Positions 54,843 through 62,573 of a stretch of DNA of 64,000 nt are shown one piece after another (position 1 is the first letter of the stretch; each line of letters opens with the position of its first letter). Made by a program: the position numbers and the translations under genes. The stretch comes from JBBDMX01 sp040878035 (GTDB lineage: Bacteria > Planctomycetota > Phycisphaerae > Phycisphaerales > Phycisphaeraceae). Location of the stretch: NCBI GenBank assembly GCA_040878035.1, contig JBBDMX010000101.1, positions 177,012 to 241,011 on the forward strand. The letters are read 5' to 3'. Under the pieces are notes generated by a model, which saw only the letters and a program-made list of their open reading frames with translations, was not told where the DNA came from and did no database searches.

Positions 54843-55832
54843 TTAGGGCCCCGGAGGCGGCCCTTCCACGCCCACCTGATCCCACGCCGAGCCGATCGTC
54901 CTGGTCATGTCGTACACCGCCTGATATTCCGCCATTTCACAAGCCACGAAGCGCTGGTTATCCAGTCCCGCCAGCACGGCCTTACCGTCCGCGTTACTGT
55001 CCATCCCCAGCATCGCCTGCCGCAACTGCGCCACCAGCGCCGCGTCCAGATCGCCGCGCACGACCAAGGCGTTGTCCGGCATGGCCGCGCTGACGGCCAC
55101 ACGGCGCAGCTTCGCCTGCGGGTGATCCTTCTCAAAAGCGTCCAGTCGCAAGTCCTTCATCGCCCCGGCGTCCACTTGCCCATCCATCACCGCCTGCGCC
55201 ACGTCGTCGTGCGTGCCAACCCAGCGGAACGCCGGCCGGCCATCGCCCAGCAGTTGGTGCTCGGCCAACAGCGCCAGTGGAAACAGATTGCCCGCCGTGG
55301 TGGTGCGCACCATGGCCAGCGATCGCCCGCGGAGGTCGGCGACGCTCTGAATGGGTGAATCGTCGCGAACGATGAGCACGCCGCGGTAGGTGGACAGGCC
55401 GCCGGCCTGCGCGGGGGATCCGGGGTGTCCGGGGTGTCCGGCGTGTTGGGGCTTGACCAGCACCTGTGCGTCCAGGCGGTCATGCGCCAGCACCGCGACC
55501 ATCGAACCCAGGAACCCGCCGTCGATCGTCTTATGGGCCAATTCGTCCAGAACGCTGCTGTAGGTGTTGAGGGTGACGAGTTGGACGGGCCGGTCCAGTT
55601 TCTGGGAAAGGTAGGCCGCCAGGGCCTGGTAGCGTTGGCGCTGGATAAAGACATCGCGTTCGGGGATCAGTGCCAGGCGCAGGGGGGGGTTGTCCGCCGG
55701 GGGCACGGCGCCGGCGCCGTCACCGACCTTGGGCCCCGGGCACGCCAGGCCCCAGACCACTACGCCTACCGCCAGCACCAGCAGGGACGCCAGCAGTAGC
55801 CGCGAGATCAGGATGGAGCGGGCTTTAAACAC
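54843..55832 (-). CDS. PhnD-like periplasmic binding lipoprotein
   Basis: 329 residues from GTG 55832, giving an n-region MFKARSILISR, a hydrophobic core and lipobox WGLAC (Cys31). Body motifs: LALIPERDVFIQRQRYQALA, LDELAHKTIDGGFLGS, LRGRSLAMVRTTTAGN and AMPDNALVVRGDLD match the phosphonate/phosphate-type PhnD solute-binding family. No ABC permease or ATPase is nearby, and the sensor gene follows at once, so it more likely serves sensing than uptake. A Gly-His-Pro repeat (AGHPGHPGSP, about residue 140) is encoded by GGTGTCCGGG tandem units and appears inserted. Upstream in-frame codons consist of repeat sequence. Confidence 0.8.
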   Translation of the reverse strand: MFKARSILISRLLLASLLVLAVGVVVWGLACPGPKVGDGAGAVPPADNPPLRLALIPERDVFIQRQRYQALAAYLSQKLDRPVQLVTLNTYSSVLDELAHKTIDGGFLGSMVAVLAHDRLDAQVLVKPQHAGHPGHPGSPAQAGGLSTYRGVLIVRDDSPIQSVADLRGRSLAMVRTTTAGNLFPLALLAEHQLLGDGRPAFRWVGTHDDVAQAVMDGQVDAGAMKDLRLDAFEKDHPQAKLRRVAVSAAMPDNALVVRGDLDAALVAQLRQAMLGMDSNADGKAVLAGLDNQRFVACEMAEYQAVYDMTRTIGSAWDQVGVEGPPPGP

Positions 55833-56086
55833 AACAAATACCCCGGCAATGAGGGTTACTGACAGAAAACCGCGGCGACCACCGGCAAGGCTCAAGGCGG
55901 CCATGCCGGGGCTTGGCCACCGACATTCATACAAATACCGCGCCAAGTAAATAAATAGGATGGATTTGTCCTGTGTCTTTGGTATACTTCCAAGTAGCTG
56001 GGGATAAGTCGCCGGGCAAGACGCTACGGTTACGACCCCGAACCCGGACCTCGGCAACGCGAAACTCGAAACTGAGCCCAACAACC

Positions 56087-56461
56087 ATGCCCTCATTCGC
56101 CCAAGCTCAAAGCGACCCCAAGTGCCAGCGCGACCTGCGCGTCCTTATCCGCTTTGTGTCCGTCTATTGCGATGATCTGCACGCCGATCAGTCCCGTACA
56201 CCGGCGAAAATCGCTACCCACGATGTCGCCGCCCTGGCCGGGCGCCAAGTCACGCTCTGCCCGGACTGCACCAGACTCCTCACCCACGCCCTGGTCAAAC
56301 GCAGCGTCTGCCCCATGAACCCCAAGCCCATGTGCAAGCACTGCCCTAACCACTGCTACCACCCCACCTACCGTGCCCAGATCAAGGAAGTCATGCGCCA
56401 CTCAGGCAAGAAAATCATGTTGCACGGCCGACTGGACTACCTCCTGCATTTGCTGTTCTGA
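56087..56461 (+). CDS. YgbA/nitrous-oxide-stimulated-promoter family protein
   Basis: 124 residues from ATG 56087. DLRVLIRFVSVYCDDLH, LCPDCTRLLTHALVKR, CPMNPKPMCKHCPNHCYHP and KKIMLHGRLDYLLHLLF match the family named after nitrous-oxide-stimulated promoters (E. coli YgbA, in the NsrR/NO regulon). The eight or so Cys residues suggest a metal site. It is 137 bases upstream of ahbD on the same strand, so a shared link to NO- or anaerobiosis-responsive heme metabolism is plausible. A TATACT at 55991-55996 may be a -10 box; no NO-responsive operator was recognised. Confidence 0.82.
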   Translation: MPSFAQAQSDPKCQRDLRVLIRFVSVYCDDLHADQSRTPAKIATHDVAALAGRQVTLCPDCTRLLTHALVKRSVCPMNPKPMCKHCPNHCYHPTYRAQIKEVMRHSGKKIMLHGRLDYLLHLLF

Positions 56462-56598
56462 CAAGCCCCGCGGACCGGGTTTCTCAGCGCTGAGAAGGCC
56501 GCGTCACGTAAGGCCCATTGGCAGGCCCTGATCGAGCCCCTGCGTTGGCACGCCAGTTGAATTAGAACCGTTCGATCAGTCACTCGTGAGGAAGGATC

Positions 56599-57909
56599 AT
56601 GGTCAGCCAACCTGTGCAACTCACCCACTCGACGACCCACCAAAACGCCGGCACCCCCGGCGTCACAAGCCCCGGCAAGCCCCCCCCCCGCCCTGGGGGC
56701 TTGCCGGGGATCGCCCCCGGATTCGCCTCCCCCAACTCCCCCGCCCCACCCCTGCGCCTGCTCTTCTGGGAAACCACCGCCGGCTGTAATCTCGCCTGCG
56801 TCCATTGCCGCCGCCTGGACGTCTCCCGCCAACTCTGCCACGACGACATGACCACCGAGCAGGCACTGACGATGATCCGCAGCCTGCCCGACACCGGCCA
56901 GCCCATCCTCGTATTCTCCGGCGGCGAGCCGCTCATGCGACCCGATGTTTTCGACCTCGCCGCCGAAGCCACCCGCATCGGCCTGCCCATCGCCCTGGCG
57001 ACCAACGGCACCATTATGGACCCCACCATCGCCGCCCGCGTCGCCCACGTCGGCTTCCGACGTGTCTCGATCAGCTTCGACGGACCCAACCCGCAGACCC
57101 ACGACAAGTTCCGCGGCATCGACGGCGCCTTTGACGCCTCGGTAAACGGCTTCAAAACCCTGCGCCAGCAGGGCATCTCGATGCAGATCAACACCACCAT
57201 CACCAAGCACAACTATCCTTACCTCGACCAGATGTACGCCATGGCCCTGGAACTGGGCGCCGATGCCCTGCACCTGTTCATGCTCGTGCCCGTCGGCTGC
57301 GGCATGACGCTGTCCGACGACATCAAACTCGACGACGCCGAGTACGAAACCGCGCTGAACTGGATCTACGACCGCAGCCTCGAAGGCCGCATCCATCTCA
57401 AGGCCACCTGCGCCCCGCACTACCACCGCGTGATGCGCCAGCGCGCCAAAGCCGACGGCCGCGCCATGCCCGTCAGTCACAGTGCGTCGCCCCACAGCGC
57501 CCAGGCACCCCATGCCCCCCACGCCGACGCTGAGGCTCCGCGAAACGTCAGGTCTGCCCACCCTCACAGCGGCGCCCACCCCCATGGCGACATGAGCGCC
57601 ATCACCAAAGGCTGCCTCGCCGGCCAAGCTGTCTGCTTCGTTTCCCACACCGGCGAAGTTTTCCCCTGCGGCTACCTGCCGGTGACCAGCGGCAACGTCA
57701 AGGACACGCCGTTCCCCAATATCTGGCGGGAAAGTCACATTTTCGCCGACCTGCGCGACGACAGTCAGCTCGAAGGCAAGTGCGGTCTCTGCGAGTACAA
57801 GAAGGTCTGCATGGGCTGCCGCGCCCGCGCTTTTGCCGACACCGGCAACTATCTTGCGGAAGAACCCAACTGCGGTTACACTCCCCTGCGTATTCGGACT
57901 ACCGGATAA
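56599..57909 (+). CDS. ahbD: Radical SAM heme synthase AhbD with repeat-derived insertions
   Basis: 436 residues; ATG 56599 follows GAGG at 8-base spacing. LRLLFWETTAGCNLACVHCR holds the SAM cluster cysteines (C63, C67, C70), FSGGEPL follows, and the C-terminal GCLAG..CFVS, FPCGYLP, GLCEYKKVCMGCRARAF and LAEEPNC supply the auxiliary-cluster cysteines, as in AhbD. It oxidatively decarboxylates two propionates of Fe-coproporphyrin III to vinyls, giving heme b, completing the pathway begun by hemA and ahbAB/ahbC here. Oddities: an N-terminal Pro/Gly-rich stretch encoded by a CCCCGGCAAGCC inverted repeat (residues about 22-40) and a 45-residue His-rich loop (about 289-334) containing a copy of the GACGCTGAG..CGTC palindrome. 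Confidence 0.88.
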   Translation: MVSQPVQLTHSTTHQNAGTPGVTSPGKPPPRPGGLPGIAPGFASPNSPAPPLRLLFWETTAGCNLACVHCRRLDVSRQLCHDDMTTEQALTMIRSLPDTGQPILVFSGGEPLMRPDVFDLAAEATRIGLPIALATNGTIMDPTIAARVAHVGFRRVSISFDGPNPQTHDKFRGIDGAFDASVNGFKTLRQQGISMQINTTITKHNYPYLDQMYAMALELGADALHLFMLVPVGCGMTLSDDIKLDDAEYETALNWIYDRSLEGRIHLKATCAPHYHRVMRQRAKADGRAMPVSHSASPHSAQAPHAPHADAEAPRNVRSAHPHSGAHPHGDMSAITKGCLAGQAVCFVSHTGEVFPCGYLPVTSGNVKDTPFPNIWRESHIFADLRDDSQLEGKCGLCEYKKVCMGCRARAFADTGNYLAEEPNCGYTPLRIRTTG

Positions 57910-58003
57910 TTTGATCCCCGAAATCGACCCGCTGGCACGAATGCTCCGACTCGATCGGCCCGAGAAAAAAACAAGCGGATCGCAACTCAGCCCCCTCCCT
58001 CAA

Positions 58004-58047
58004 CGCGCGCTGGCAGCACCCCCCAACTGCCGGCCGCGTTTTTTTTT
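58004..58047 (+). terminator. Intrinsic terminator downstream of ahbD
   Basis: A stem of about 11 bp with one bulge (CGCGCTGGCAG with CTGCCGGCCGCG) and a 10-base loop is followed by nine T (58039-58047). Confidence 0.75.
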
Positions 58048-58104
58048 GCCGCAGCGCCAAACGCACATCCCGTTAGCCCAGGCACCCTACGGGCGTAGCC
58101 AACC

Positions 58105-58482
58105 GTGCGGGCGCATGCCAACGGCGCGGGCAGATACACCGATGAAGATGAGTTGAACCGTCGCCAGAATCAGCCCTCACAAAGCATATCCTGCGCCTTG
58201 CCGGACCCACTCGACCCGCCCCGGCATTCATGCGATAACAAAGGCATCGGCCTGACGCTGAATATTCCTGACGACGTGGTGCGGCGGCTGCGTGTCGAAG
58301 CCGAAGCCGCCGGGACGGCCCCAGCGCAGGTCGCCCTGGACGCCATCCGCCAGCGGTTGGGCATGAAGGGCCATGACGACCTGCTGGCGCCCGTGCGCGA
58401 GGCGTTCGCCACGTCAGGCATGACCGAAGATGAGGCGGTGGACCTGTTCGAGTCGGAAAAGCACGCCCTGCGCCGCCAGTGA
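58105..58482 (+). CDS. Orphan antitoxin-like protein, start uncertain
   Basis: The credible part begins near codon 48: GIGLTLNIPDDVVRRLRVEAEAAG, then a helix and DDLLAPVREAFATSGMTEDEAVDLFESEKHALRR, a ribbon-helix-helix antitoxin layout typical of PIN partners. No ATG lies close to this; the ATG at 58105 would add 47 residues of unlikely sequence, while TTG 58198 or CTG 58252 are alternatives. No toxin follows: the next 60 bases are the GAGCCGCGCGG inverted repeat and then an opposing gene. It is probably a remnant of a toxin-antitoxin pair. Confidence 0.5.
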   Translation: MRAHANGAGRYTDEDELNRRQNQPSQSISCALPDPLDPPRHSCDNKGIGLTLNIPDDVVRRLRVEAEAAGTAPAQVALDAIRQRLGMKGHDDLLAPVREAFATSGMTEDEAVDLFESEKHALRRQ

Positions 58483-58493
58483 CGCCGTGAAGA

Positions 58494-58548
58494 CAGAGCC
58501 GCGCGGTTCTGATTAAGACGTCCGCGGGCTTACGCCGCGCGGCTCTGG
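58494..58548. repeat. Inverted repeat AGAGCCGCGCGG/CCGCGCGGCTCT
   Basis: Arms at about 58495-58506 and 58536-58547; the inner CCGCGGGCTTACG matches the 31.41-31.53 kb repeat. It sits between the orphan antitoxin and the kinase gene where a toxin gene would be expected. Confidence 0.7.
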
Positions 58549-60795
58549 TTAAGGCTCGACCCACTCGCAGATGTACGGCGCCAGATGTGTGTCGGCGTCG
58601 CCGTTGGTGACCGACCAGCCTTGCGGCGTCCAGTACACGCGCTCGTTGTTGTGCCGCTTGCCATCGGGCGCGAAGGCCGCGAACTTCACGGTCGACCCGC
58701 CGCTCCAGAACAGCTTGTCGTGGAAGAAATACGCGCCGATCCACACCTGGGCCGGCGGCGTCGCGTGGCGGCCGATCAGGTCGGCGATGAAGCGGTTTTC
58801 CTCCGCCGACTCCACCGTGACCAGCCGTCCCCCCGCCGCCACGCAGGCCTTGATCGCGTCGCGCTGGGTCATGGGCGTGTCGTAGAGGTGGTAGCGGTGG
58901 CCGTTGAACATGAGGGCGTCGGCGGGGATGAATCGCGTCTGGAGCGGGCGGTGCTGGCGCAGGCCGTTCCACTCGACGACAAAGCCGCCGGCCAGGGCCT
59001 TGTCACGCAGGTTCCAGAAGTCGCCGCGGGTGCAGACGCCATAGATCGCCCCGTCAGGCTCGAGGGTGGGGCTGAAACGGGTGAAGGTCACCGCCCCGCC
59101 GTCCTGGGCGCGATGTTTGTTCATCCCGTCGCTTTCCAGGCCCAGCCACCAGTAGTACAGCCCCTTGCCGTTCTTGCCGAAGCGGACCAGGTCGCCCATG
59201 AAAGCGGCTTCGCTTTCGTCATTGACGACCATGAGATAGCCGCCCATACTGCCGGCCTTGGCACGGGCCTCTTCCCAGGTCCACCGGCCATCGTACATGC
59301 GGTAGCTGTGGCCGTTGAACGTCACCGCGTCCTGGGGAATCACCGCGACGTCGAGCATGGGCACGACGACGGCGGACCACTGGTCGGCCTCCTGCCGCTG
59401 GGCGTTGACCGCCAGGAGCCCCGACACGCTCCCGACCACCATTACCAGCATCGCGGCGACAGCCAGGGTCATCACCCGGTGTCGGCCGGCGTGGCGGCGC
59501 TGCTTCCAGGCGACGGTCGGCTTGCCCGCCAGGAGATGTTCCAAGTCGGCCGCCAGCTCCCCGGCGTTGGCGTAGCGCTTGGCCGGCGACTTGGCCAGCG
59601 CCTTAAGCACGATCGCGTCGAGCACCCGGTCCGACCGCCCCGCGGCGCCGCGCAGGAGCAGCCGGCTGGGCGGCGGCGGCTGCACCGTCGTAATGGTGTT
59701 CATCACGTCACGCATCGGACCGGTCACCGAATAGGGATACTCGCGCGTGAGCAACTGGTAAAGCATCACGCCCAGGGCATAGACGTCGGTGCGCGGGTCC
59801 AGTGCCTGGTGCTGGCCGGCGGCCTGCTCGGGACTGGCGTAAGGCAGCGAGCCGACGAAAACCCCGGTGACGGTATGCACATTGCCGCCTGGGGTACCAC
59901 CTTCAGTTCCCGGATGCATGATGCGCGCCAGGCCGAAGTCCAGGAGGCGCGGCTGGGCGAAGTCGTCCACGAGAATGTTGGAGGGCTTTAGGTCGCGATG
60001 GATCACGCCCACCTGATGGGCCGCTTGCACGCCCTGGGCGACACGGATGAACAGTTCGAGGAGCCGGCGCCGGCCGTGGTTGGTGTCGCGCAGGCCGGTG
60101 AGGCGAACATACTGGTCCAGCGGCTTGCCGATGATGAACGGCATGACCAAATACATCGAGCCGTCGGTGCTGAGGCCGCGGTCGATGATGCCCACCAGGC
60201 TGGCATGGCGCACCGACGCCAGGATGTTGACCTCACGATCGACCATGGCCCTTTCGCGGGCGCTGGCGAAGGGCCCGGCGCGCATCACCTTGACGGCGAC
60301 GCGCTGGCCGGTGGACTGCTGTACCGCTTCATACACCACCGCCTGACCGCCTCGGCCAATCTCGTTCACCAATTCGTAGCCGGCGATGGCGTACTGGGGC
60401 AGCGCGGCGGGGGCATCGTCGTCCCCCGCTTCGCCGGCACCCTGGGCTTGGAGCAACGACTCGGCTGCGTCTTCAATCTCGCCCGACAGCGGCGCATCGA
60501 GCTGGCTCTGCGTGAGGATCTGAAACTGGCTGGGGGGTGCCGTTGCCCCGCTCTGGTCCGTCTGGGGGTGCGCATCGCTTTGGATCGCCGCCTGGCGGGC
60601 TTCCTCGATGCGCGCCAGACGAGCCAGCTCCAACCCCAACTCGGGCATCAGATCCGGATGGCTGGAGATCACCTGGTCATCCACCATGGGCTCGCCCAGC
60701 CGGCGGCGATGACGCACCGACTCGATCACGCCGTAGATATACGACGATCGCTCCTGTACCGTCTGGCCGCCAGGTTGTTGATCCAGTGAGTTCAT
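58549..60795 (-). CDS. Membrane Ser/Thr protein kinase with two C-type-lectin-like extracellular domains
   Basis: 748 residues from ATG 60795, two bases after the sigma-factor stop. An acidic N-terminal region (1-145) precedes the kinase: GRGGQAVVYEA (P-loop), VAVKVM (Lys), HRDLKPSN (H266 on), DFGLA and SPEQAAG are intact. One helix (VMTLAVAAMLVMVVGSVSGLLAV) follows, then two copies of a lectin-like fold: FNGHSYRMYDGRWTWEEAR...WWLGLESD and FNGHRYHLYDTPMTQRDA...VWIGAYF ending YICEW. The outside domains presumably bind sugar or another ligand and control kinase activity; targets are unknown. Coupling to an ECF sigma gene is a common Planctomycete arrangement. Confidence 0.9.
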   Translation of the reverse strand: MNSLDQQPGGQTVQERSSYIYGVIESVRHRRRLGEPMVDDQVISSHPDLMPELGLELARLARIEEARQAAIQSDAHPQTDQSGATAPPSQFQILTQSQLDAPLSGEIEDAAESLLQAQGAGEAGDDDAPAALPQYAIAGYELVNEIGRGGQAVVYEAVQQSTGQRVAVKVMRAGPFASARERAMVDREVNILASVRHASLVGIIDRGLSTDGSMYLVMPFIIGKPLDQYVRLTGLRDTNHGRRRLLELFIRVAQGVQAAHQVGVIHRDLKPSNILVDDFAQPRLLDFGLARIMHPGTEGGTPGGNVHTVTGVFVGSLPYASPEQAAGQHQALDPRTDVYALGVMLYQLLTREYPYSVTGPMRDVMNTITTVQPPPPSRLLLRGAAGRSDRVLDAIVLKALAKSPAKRYANAGELAADLEHLLAGKPTVAWKQRRHAGRHRVMTLAVAAMLVMVVGSVSGLLAVNAQRQEADQWSAVVVPMLDVAVIPQDAVTFNGHSYRMYDGRWTWEEARAKAGSMGGYLMVVNDESEAAFMGDLVRFGKNGKGLYYWWLGLESDGMNKHRAQDGGAVTFTRFSPTLEPDGAIYGVCTRGDFWNLRDKALAGGFVVEWNGLRQHRPLQTRFIPADALMFNGHRYHLYDTPMTQRDAIKACVAAGGRLVTVESAEENRFIADLIGRHATPPAQVWIGAYFFHDKLFWSGGSTVKFAAFAPDGKRHNNERVYWTPQGWSVTNGDADTHLAPYICEWVEP

Positions 60796-60797
60796 GG

Positions 60798-61436
60798 TCA
60801 ATGGCTGGAACTGCTGAGGTATTGCGACGCTCGGCCCAGGGCCGCTTCCAGTTGCCGCAGGCCGCGGTTGCAGAGCTGATGGATCGCGCGATCGGTTCGC
60901 CGCAGGGTTTGGGCGATGCTGGGCACGGGCTGATGCTCGAGGTAGCGCATGGTGATGGCCTTGCGGGTGTCCTCCTTGAGTGCCGCCATGGCCACGTGCA
61001 GGGCGGCGTGGGCCTCGCGGCGGGTGGCCCGGCGGTGCGGCGGATCGCCCACCGTCAGGTGCTCCAGCAGGGCCGAGAGCGAGGCATCCTTCGCACGCAC
61101 CGGCTGGTCCTGGCCAATTACCACCACCCGCCCGCCACGCTTGGCCGCTCGGTGCGCGGCGATCAAGTCGAGCATGCGGTGCCGGGCGATCGTCGCCAGC
61201 CAGCGGAAAAACGAGTCGGCGCCCTGGGCCTCGAACGCGCCGATTCGCTTGAACGCTTCAATGCACGTCTCCTGAAGCACGTCCTCGGGATCCGTCACCC
61301 GGCGGATGTCCGCAGGCAACTTGGCGCGAATGAAGCCCAGCAGCCGGTCGTAGTGACGCAACAGCAGACCCTGAAGAGACTCGGCAGAGCCTTTCACGGC
61401 TTGGGCGATCAGTAATTCCTCATCGACACTGGACAA
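60798..61436 (-). CDS. ECF-type RNA polymerase sigma factor
   Basis: 212 residues. Region 2 (LLLRHYDRLLGFIRAKLP, DPEDVLQETCIEAFKRI, FFRWLATIARHRMLDLI) and region 4 (VAMAALKEDTRKAITMRYLEHQPVPSIAQTL, RTDRAIHQLCNRGLRQLE) are complete. No anti-sigma gene is seen; the adjacent Ser/Thr kinase, read through from it, is the likely regulator, as in Planctomycete ECF groups with kinase partners. The target promoter is unknown. Confidence 0.93.
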   Translation of the reverse strand: MSSVDEELLIAQAVKGSAESLQGLLLRHYDRLLGFIRAKLPADIRRVTDPEDVLQETCIEAFKRIGAFEAQGADSFFRWLATIARHRMLDLIAAHRAAKRGGRVVVIGQDQPVRAKDASLSALLEHLTVGDPPHRRATRREAHAALHVAMAALKEDTRKAITMRYLEHQPVPSIAQTLRRTDRAIHQLCNRGLRQLEAALGRASQYLSSSSH

Positions 61437-62277
61437 GCAAGGCCCCCGTCATGAAAGGCTGGGGAAAGATGACCAAACCCGCCGCGTGAGTACAGAAATC
61501 GGCCGTGCGATTGCAGGCCCGGCCATTCGAGTCTTCGAACTTGCCCACCTGGGTCTGGCCGGGAACGTTCGCACGAGGTATCACCCCCTACTCTCCCTTC
61601 AGAGGCCATGAGTTTCTAGAAAAATCACCAAAGGCCGCCTACCAGCGTACCTTATGACACCGCATTCGCCAAGCCATTTTTCCCGCGCCGCCATTTTTCC
61701 GCATTACCGGGCCAACCCTTGAGCAAGTCACTGCAATTTACATGGAGCTAACGGATTACCGCGTGAGCGCCGGCCGCGGTTGCCGCTTAACGGGATAGGG
61801 CAGCGATACCGTCGAATCCGATCTGAAAGGCGGATTCAGGGAGTCCGAGAAGTCCGGTGGAAAAGTCCGGGGGATGCGGTGGCCGGGGTCCGGGGTCCGG
61901 GGTCCGGGATCGGGGGTCGGGATGAGGCGAGCGGGCGACTCCTGAGCGATCCCTGACGGTTGTTGGCGCTGGCTCTTGGGACCTTCTCGGGCATTTTGGA
62001 GGGATTCCGAGGCGATCCGGGAGCATCCGGGGTGATCCGGGTAATCCCGGGGTGCTCCGGGGGCCGGGCTAATGCGGGTTCGTAGCCGCACTTTCCGAGC
62101 TACCAGGCGTTCCTGGAGATGGTGGGGGTATCTCCGGGAACACTTGGCGAAGGGGTGGGGAAATGTTCGGGGTGGCCGGGGGCAATCCGGGGGTAGCCGG
62201 GGTAGCCGGGGTAGCCGGGGTAGCCGGGGTAGCCGGGGTAGCCGGGGCATCCGGGGGGACATCAGGCTTCGGGGGCG
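61437..62277. other. Non-coding G-rich region
   Basis: About 840 bases without a credible gene. 61437-61750 holds no recognised element beyond presumed promoter sequence of the sigma gene. 61850-62260 is packed with TCCGGGGT/CCGGGGTCC words and strings of three to six G on the plus strand, with high G-quadruplex potential. An apparent minus-strand frame (61756-62316) is low-complexity Arg/Pro and judged spurious. Confidence 0.6.
62194..62247 (+). repeat. Six perfect tandem copies of TAGCCGGGG
   Basis: Nine-base unit repeated exactly six times, followed by a variant CATCCGGGG. Flanks contain looser CCGGGGG units. All frames stay open through it (GVA and RLP peptides), which explains spurious reading frames. 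Copy number is likely to vary. Confidence 0.9.
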
Positions 62278-62310
62278 GCCTCCGTGAAAATCGGGGGCTT
62301 TCTTTTTTTT
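62278..62310 (+). terminator. Intrinsic terminator upstream of the candidate small RNA
   Basis: 7-bp stem GCCTCCG with CGGGGGC (one T-G pair), 7-base loop, then TTTCTTTTTTTT (62299-62310). It would end plus-strand transcription from the G-rich region. Confidence 0.65.
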
Positions 62311-62322
62311 ATCCACACCCCC

Positions 62323-62350
62323 TTGACATGCCGATTCTATATGCTAGATT
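62323..62350 (+). promoter_or_regulatory. Sigma-70-type promoter
   Basis: TTGACA at 62323-62328 and TAGATT at 62345-62350 with a 16-base spacer. Initiation is expected at about 62357. Confidence 0.65.
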
Positions 62351-62356
62351 AATCCT

Positions 62357-62436
62357 GTCAGTTGAGCGATTGGCTGACTCAAATTTGCCCCCGGAAGGTC
62401 CCGCGTGTGACTTCGGTCACCGCGGGGCTTTTTTTT
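62357..62436 (+). ncRNA. Candidate small RNA or attenuated leader of yqgE
   Basis: Between the promoter and a strong terminator lie about 80 bases without coding content. The 5' part has two mutually exclusive stems (GTCAG with CTGAC, or TTGAG with CTCAA). The 3' part is the terminator: CCCGCG-GTGAC, loop TTCG, GTCAC-CGCGGG, then eight T (62429-62436). A promoter, short body and terminator are what a free-standing small RNA looks like; alternatively the terminator attenuates the yqgE gene starting at 62574. No known family was recognised. Confidence 0.5.
62400..62436 (+). terminator. Intrinsic terminator of the candidate small RNA
   Basis: GTGAC/GTCAC stem closed by the stable TTCG tetraloop, extended by CCCGCG/CGCGGG across a one-base mismatch, followed by GC and eight T. 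Confidence 0.9.
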
Positions 62437-62573
62437 GTGCAGAGCCAGCAAGCGAGCCGGGCCGTCTCGGCCCCGGCGCCCGCGGCGCCCCGGAGGGCGG
62501 TTCGGCATGTCCGGACAACCCCGCCTCAACGGGGCCGCCCGCGCCTACCTCAAACCGGGCGTAGAATGACGTT

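Noticed and set aside
62190..62250. CRISPR array
   Set aside because: Nine-base units are directly adjacent with no spacers, and there are no cas genes.
61756..62316. Minus-strand open frame with RLPRLPRLP repeats
   Set aside because: Produced by the TAGCCGGGG tandem array and surrounding G-rich DNA; no ribosome binding site or conserved domain.
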